Shown piece after piece: positions 5,578 through 7,878 of a stretch of DNA of 7,878 nucleotides. The notes under the pieces are model-generated. The model saw nothing but the letters and a program-made list of their open reading frames with translations. It was not told the DNA's origin and ran no database searches. The translations under genes were made by a program, and so were the position numbers. The stretch covers positions 1 to 7,878 of the forward strand of contig RGES01000055.1 in assembly GCA_009917805.1 (NCBI GenBank). Reading direction: 5' to 3'. Position 1 is the first letter of the stretch. Every line of letters starts with the position of its first letter. The DNA is from Verrucomicrobiota bacterium (lineage in GTDB: Bacteria; Verrucomicrobiota; Verrucomicrobiia; Opitutales; UBA953).

Positions 5578-6069
5578 TCAGCCGACGAGCAGGTCGAGCG
5601 AAGCGCCGACCTGCAGGATGTGGGCGGGCTGGAGGTCCAGCACCGGGACGAGGTAGGTCTGCTTGCTGGCGGCGTGGACGTAGGTCATCTGGCCTTTGTC
5701 GGCGACGCCGACCTGCTTGATGATGCGCTTGCGCTCCAGGAGCATGGCGAGGATGTGCTTCAGCACGCCCTTGTCGCCGGAGGGGTCGGACTCGTCTTCG
5801 TAGAGCGAAAGGAAGAACTCTTCGCGCGAGGCGAGGAGCTGGGCGCGGTGGGCCTGTTCTTCTTCGCCGCGTTCCTTGACCTCGCGGGTCCAGCGGCCGA
5901 GGAGGATGCCTTCGGGCTTGAACGAGGCCGCGTGGTCGCGGAGCACGTCGCAGCGCTCGATGTTGCCGCCGACGGGCTTGTAGACGACGCACGTCACGAG
6001 GTCGCCGACGTGGAGTTCCTTGCCGGAAGCGGCGCAGACGCGCGCGATAGGTTTAACCTGCCAGTCCAT
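5578..6069 (-). CDS. Conserved protein of unknown function, 163 aa
   Basis: This is not a named family I can identify with certainty. The N-terminal part (8-60) has a small Cys-bearing segment, CAASGKELHVGD (12-23), with C27 and C40, and ends in EGILLGRW. A charged Glu/Arg-rich linker (62-80) follows, then EFFLSLYEDESD and GVLKHILAMLLERKRIIKQV (101-120). A beta-rich tail ends VPVLDLQPAHILQVGASLDLLV. This pattern recalls a hypothetical family I associate with Planctomycetota, Verrucomicrobiota and some Deltaproteobacteria. No signal peptide is seen, so it is probably cytosolic. The frame stays open far upstream (to 6789), but that part is antisense to the hydrolase gene. ATG 6069 is preferred because it begins the family-like sequence and has a candidate promoter just upstream. 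It is first in the operon with the lipoprotein and M23 genes. Confidence 0.8.
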   Translation of the reverse strand: MDWQVKPIARVCAASGKELHVGDLVTCVVYKPVGGNIERCDVLRDHAASFKPEGILLGRWTREVKERGEEEQAHRAQLLASREEFFLSLYEDESDPSGDKGVLKHILAMLLERKRIIKQVGVADKGQMTYVHAASKQTYLVPVLDLQPAHILQVGASLDLLVG

Positions 6070-6077
6070 GACCGTTA

Positions 6078-6106
6078 AGAGAAGTCGGGCGGGGCGGGGC
6101 GGGCAA
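6078..6106 (-). promoter_or_regulatory. Candidate promoter of the minus-strand envelope operon (TTGCCC-17-TTCTCT)
   Basis: On the minus strand TTGCCC (6106-6101) lies 17 nt before TTCTCT (6083-6078), which ends 8 nt before ATG 6069. The -35 resembles the TTGCCA boxes at 477 and 1219, and the very short leader is like theirs. The -10 match is poor. The spacer is the C-rich strand of a G-quadruplex motif. Confidence 0.25.
6087..6103 (+). other. Strict G-quadruplex motif in a divergent intergenic region
   Basis: GGGCGGGGCGGGGCGGG has four G-tracts of at least three G separated by single C loops, on the plus strand. It lies in the 93-bp gap between the operon starting at 6069 and the hydrolase gene at 6163. 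One-base loops are the arrangement expected to fold most stably. Whether it folds or regulates in the cell is unknown. Confidence 0.7.
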
Positions 6107-6162
6107 CCCCATTCAAGATGGTTTGCGGCTGACTTATTGGTTGCCTGGGCCAGCCTCCGGGC

Positions 6163-6720
6163 ATGTCCGAAACCCCTGCCGCCGGCGTCGCCTTGCTCGT
6201 GATCGACGTCCAGCCGACCTTCCTGAAGGCCATGCAGGACGGCGAGGGTTGCCTGCGCCGCTGCCTCCTGGCCGCCTCGGCCGCCAAGCTCCTCGGGGTG
6301 CCCGTGCTTTTCACCGAACAGGTCCCCGCCAAGCTGGGTCCGACCCATCCGGACCTCCTGCTCGCCGCCGGCGAGGGGCGGGCGGTCTTCGGGAAGACGG
6401 CTTTCTCCGCCTTCGGCGCCCCCGGGCTCGTGGAGGCCTTCGGCAAGCTCCAGGTCAGCCAGTTGCTCATCTGCGGACTGGAGATTCCCGTCTGCGTCTA
6501 CCAGACCGCGATGGACGCGCTCCGCGAGGGCATGGGGGTCACGATCCTGTCCGACGCCGTGGAGGCTCGCCGGCCGGAAGACGCCTGCACCTGTCTTGAA
6601 GCCCTCCGGGCGGCCGGCGCCCACATCCTGCCGACCGAGACGGTCTTCTACGCCATGGTCGGCGATGCGACGCACCCGCAGTTCCGGGCGTTCACCGAAC
6701 TCGTCAAGCAGGCTGCTTAG
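6163..6720 (+). CDS. Isochorismatase-family cysteine hydrolase, 185 aa
   Basis: This is a small alpha/beta cysteine hydrolase. The family triad is visible: D15 in LLVIDVQ, K78 in FGKTAFSAF and C111 in GLEIPVCVYQTAMDAL. SDAVEARRPED (130-140) and a C-terminal TETVFYAMVGDATHPQF (158-174) match the ISOC1/YcaC-like branch better than true isochorismatases of siderophore synthesis. In typical members the residue two before the catalytic Cys is often His (EAHVC or similar); here the segment reads EIPVC. The substrate is unknown, and isochorismate is unlikely because no siderophore genes are near. ATG 6163 has no Shine-Dalgarno sequence. The gene is divergent from the operon at 6069 and convergent with tsaD, sharing stop bases with it at 6717-6720. 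Confidence 0.9.
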   Translation: MSETPAAGVALLVIDVQPTFLKAMQDGEGCLRRCLLAASAAKLLGVPVLFTEQVPAKLGPTHPDLLLAAGEGRAVFGKTAFSAFGAPGLVEAFGKLQVSQLLICGLEIPVCVYQTAMDALREGMGVTILSDAVEARRPEDACTCLEALRAAGAHILPTETVFYAMVGDATHPQFRAFTELVKQAA

Positions 6721-7739
6721 ACCTGATCGACCGTCAGGCTCGCCGCCGGGGTCGCCGCGGCGCCGACGGGCAGGCCGACGTCGGCCCACGCCGCGAAGGC
6801 GATCATGCCGGCATTGTCGCCGCAGTGCTTCGGTTCGGCCACTAGCATCGGCAAGCCGCGCTGGAGCGCGGCGTTCGTGAGGCGGGTGCGCAGCGTCCGG
6901 TTGTTGGCCACGCCGCCGGAAAGTCCGACCGACTTATAGCCGCCGAGGTCGAGGACCGCGCCGGTCTTGGCAACGAGCTGTTCGATGATCGCGTGCTGAT
7001 AGCCCGCGCATAGGTCGGGCAGGGCGACGGCGACCTGATCGTCGGACATCTTCTCGAGCTGATAGCGGAGGGCCGTCTTCAGTCCGGAGAAACTGAGGCG
7101 TAGGTCCGCCTTCTCCGGGATGCCGCGCGGGAAGACGAACTTGCCGACGTCGCCTTGCGTCGCCTGCTTCTCGATGAGCGCGCCGCCCGGATAAGGCAAG
7201 CCGAGCAGCTTCGCGCCCTTGTCGAAGGCTTCGCCCGCGGCGTCGTCGACCGTACGCGCCACGACCGTGAGACGGAGCTGCTTGTCGAGTTTCACCAGCA
7301 GCGTGTTGCCGCCCGAGACCACGATGGCGAGGTGCGGGAGCAGGGCGGCGCGCGCCGCGGCGAAGCCGGCCGGATTCTGGGCGTGCACGGCGATGAACGG
7401 CGAATGCACGTGGGCGCGCAGGTGGTTCACGCCGACGATCGGCAGGCGGCGGGCGACGGCGAGGGAGCGGGCGAGGGTCACGCCCATCGAAAGACAGGGC
7501 AGGAGACCCGGGCCGCGCGTGACGGCGATGGTCTGGGCTAGCGCCAGCTCCTTGCGGAAGTCCGCCAGCAGGAGGGGCAGGGCGGAGAGATGCATGCGGC
7601 TGGCGAGTTCGGGGACCACGCCGCCGTATTTCTCGTGTTCCGCCGCCTGCGAACTGATGAGTTCGCGCACGAGGCCACGGGCCGGGTCGAAGAGCGCCAG
7701 GGCCGATTCGTCGCAGGAACTTTCGATCGCGAGGATCAT
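6717..7739 (-). CDS. tsaD: tRNA N6-adenosine threonylcarbamoyltransferase TsaD
   Basis: TsaD transfers the threonylcarbamoyl group from threonylcarbamoyl-AMP to A37 of ANN-decoding tRNAs (t6A), working in the cytosol with TsaB and TsaE. It belongs to the ASKHA fold (Kae1/YgjD family). Landmarks are the opening ILAIESSCDES (2-12), then KYGGVVPELASRMH, and the metal-binding H106-LRA-H110 in VNHLRAHVH. SGGNT (142-146), DDAAGEAFDK (165-174), SGGVANN (274-280) and CGDNAGMIA (306-314) follow. The 340 residues are a normal length and all key residues are present. ATG 7739 is chosen because it starts at the conserved N-terminus; an upstream in-frame start at 7775 would add 12 unlike residues. A short hairpin sits just before the ATG. 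No tsaB, tsaE or tsaC is in the window. Confidence 0.97.
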   Translation of the reverse strand: MILAIESSCDESALALFDPARGLVRELISSQAAEHEKYGGVVPELASRMHLSALPLLLADFRKELALAQTIAVTRGPGLLPCLSMGVTLARSLAVARRLPIVGVNHLRAHVHSPFIAVHAQNPAGFAAARAALLPHLAIVVSGGNTLLVKLDKQLRLTVVARTVDDAAGEAFDKGAKLLGLPYPGGALIEKQATQGDVGKFVFPRGIPEKADLRLSFSGLKTALRYQLEKMSDDQVAVALPDLCAGYQHAIIEQLVAKTGAVLDLGGYKSVGLSGGVANNRTLRTRLTNAALQRGLPMLVAEPKHCGDNAGMIAFAAWADVGLPVGAAATPAASLTVDQV

Positions 7740-7796
7740 CTGCCTGCAGTCAGGCCAATTCGGAGGTCGGCTCAATCCCGATTCGTCTGGCGGAGC

Positions 7797-7822
7797 GGAA
7801 AAGACCGCTTAACGGTTCTTCC
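7797..7822. promoter_or_regulatory. Imperfect inverted repeat in a divergent intergenic region
   Basis: Arms GGAAAAGACCG (7797-7807) and CGGTTCTTCC (7813-7822) surround the loop CTTAA and pair with a bulged T and two unpaired A. It lies between tsaD and the probable gene start at 7823. It could be an operator or a weak terminator for minus-strand transcription. There is no long T run on either side. Confidence 0.3.
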
Positions 7823-7878
7823 GTGGAGCCCGCGGCCCGTCATGACGCCATCGTCGCCTTGCTTCGTCGCGAGGCCCG
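7823..7878 (+). CDS. Probable N-terminus of a gene running off the window end
   Basis: From GTG 7823 the frame reads VEPAARHDAIVALLRREAR with mostly G/C third positions, like the confirmed genes. An amphipathic RHDAIVALLRRE start is reminiscent of the first helix of DeoR- or other winged-helix regulators, but 18 residues cannot establish a family. ATG 7842 in another frame gives a less protein-like sequence. A minus-strand frame ending at TAA 7811-7809 is possible but has poor third-position GC. Confidence 0.35.
   Translation, partial: MEPAARHDAIVALLRREA

Noticed and set aside
6070..6789. N-terminal extension of the 163-residue minus-strand protein up to 6789
   Set aside because: This part is antisense to the well-supported hydrolase gene and low in complexity. 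The recognisable protein begins at ATG 6069.
7155..7812. Plus-strand frames of 128 and 197 residues within tsaD
   Set aside because: Both are antisense to tsaD, which is complete with all motifs; their sequences are Arg/Ser/Ala-rich without domains.
1..7878. CRISPR array, tRNA, rRNA or insertion sequence
   Set aside because: No short regularly spaced repeats, cloverleaf-like sequences, transposase motifs or terminal inverted repeats were seen by eye. The only large repeat is the prepilin duplication.
7809..7878. C-terminus of a minus-strand gene entering from the right, stop TAA at 7811-7809
   Set aside because: The frame has poor G/C at third positions and is Arg-rich, while the plus-strand frame from GTG 7823 matches the codon style of the confirmed genes. 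It cannot be fully excluded from 70 bases.

Overview
The window looks like a high-GC chromosomal segment from a member of the PVC superphylum, most likely Verrucomicrobiota of the Opitutae type. This rests on four things: G/C-rich third codon positions, short verrucomicrobial-style prepilins, a 163-residue protein resembling a family I associate with Planctomycetota and Verrucomicrobiota, and the near absence of Shine-Dalgarno sequences. The assignment is inference. I saw no tRNA, rRNA, CRISPR array, insertion sequence or phage gene.

Layout. (1) 1-1203 carries two tandem copies of a type IV pilin/pseudopilin-like gene. The first is cut by the window edge and the second is complete. Each ends in its own near-identical GC-rich terminator. 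(2) 1260-4069 is a tightly packed plus-strand run: a putative sugar O-methyltransferase with lower GC than its surroundings, menA (menaquinone biosynthesis), a dCMP/cytidine deaminase family enzyme and a YqgE/AlgH (UPF0301) protein. Junctions are a 1-nt gap, an ATGA overlap and a TGATG overlap. (3) 6069-4066 is a minus-strand three-gene operon: a conserved 163-residue protein of unknown function, a lipoprotein whose second half resembles the SecD periplasmic P1 head, and a secreted M23 metallopeptidase. (4) 6163-6720 is an isochorismatase-family cysteine hydrolase on the plus strand, divergent from operon (3). (5) 7739-6717 is tsaD on the minus strand, needed for tRNA t6A modification. A plus-strand gene probably begins at 7823 and runs off the end.

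Most of the genes are housekeeping: a quinone, a nucleotide, a tRNA modification and the cell wall. The less ordinary parts are the recently duplicated prepilin unit, the compositionally distinct methyltransferase beside it, the uncharacterised envelope operon (3), a strict G-quadruplex motif in the promoter region between operon (3) and the hydrolase, and two convergent gene pairs that end on the same four shared bases. Two plus-strand genes also share a TTGCCA/TAGTTT promoter-like pair placed so close to the ATG that nearly leaderless mRNAs are implied. I found no clear new defence or mobile system. The best candidate for undescribed biology is operon (3).
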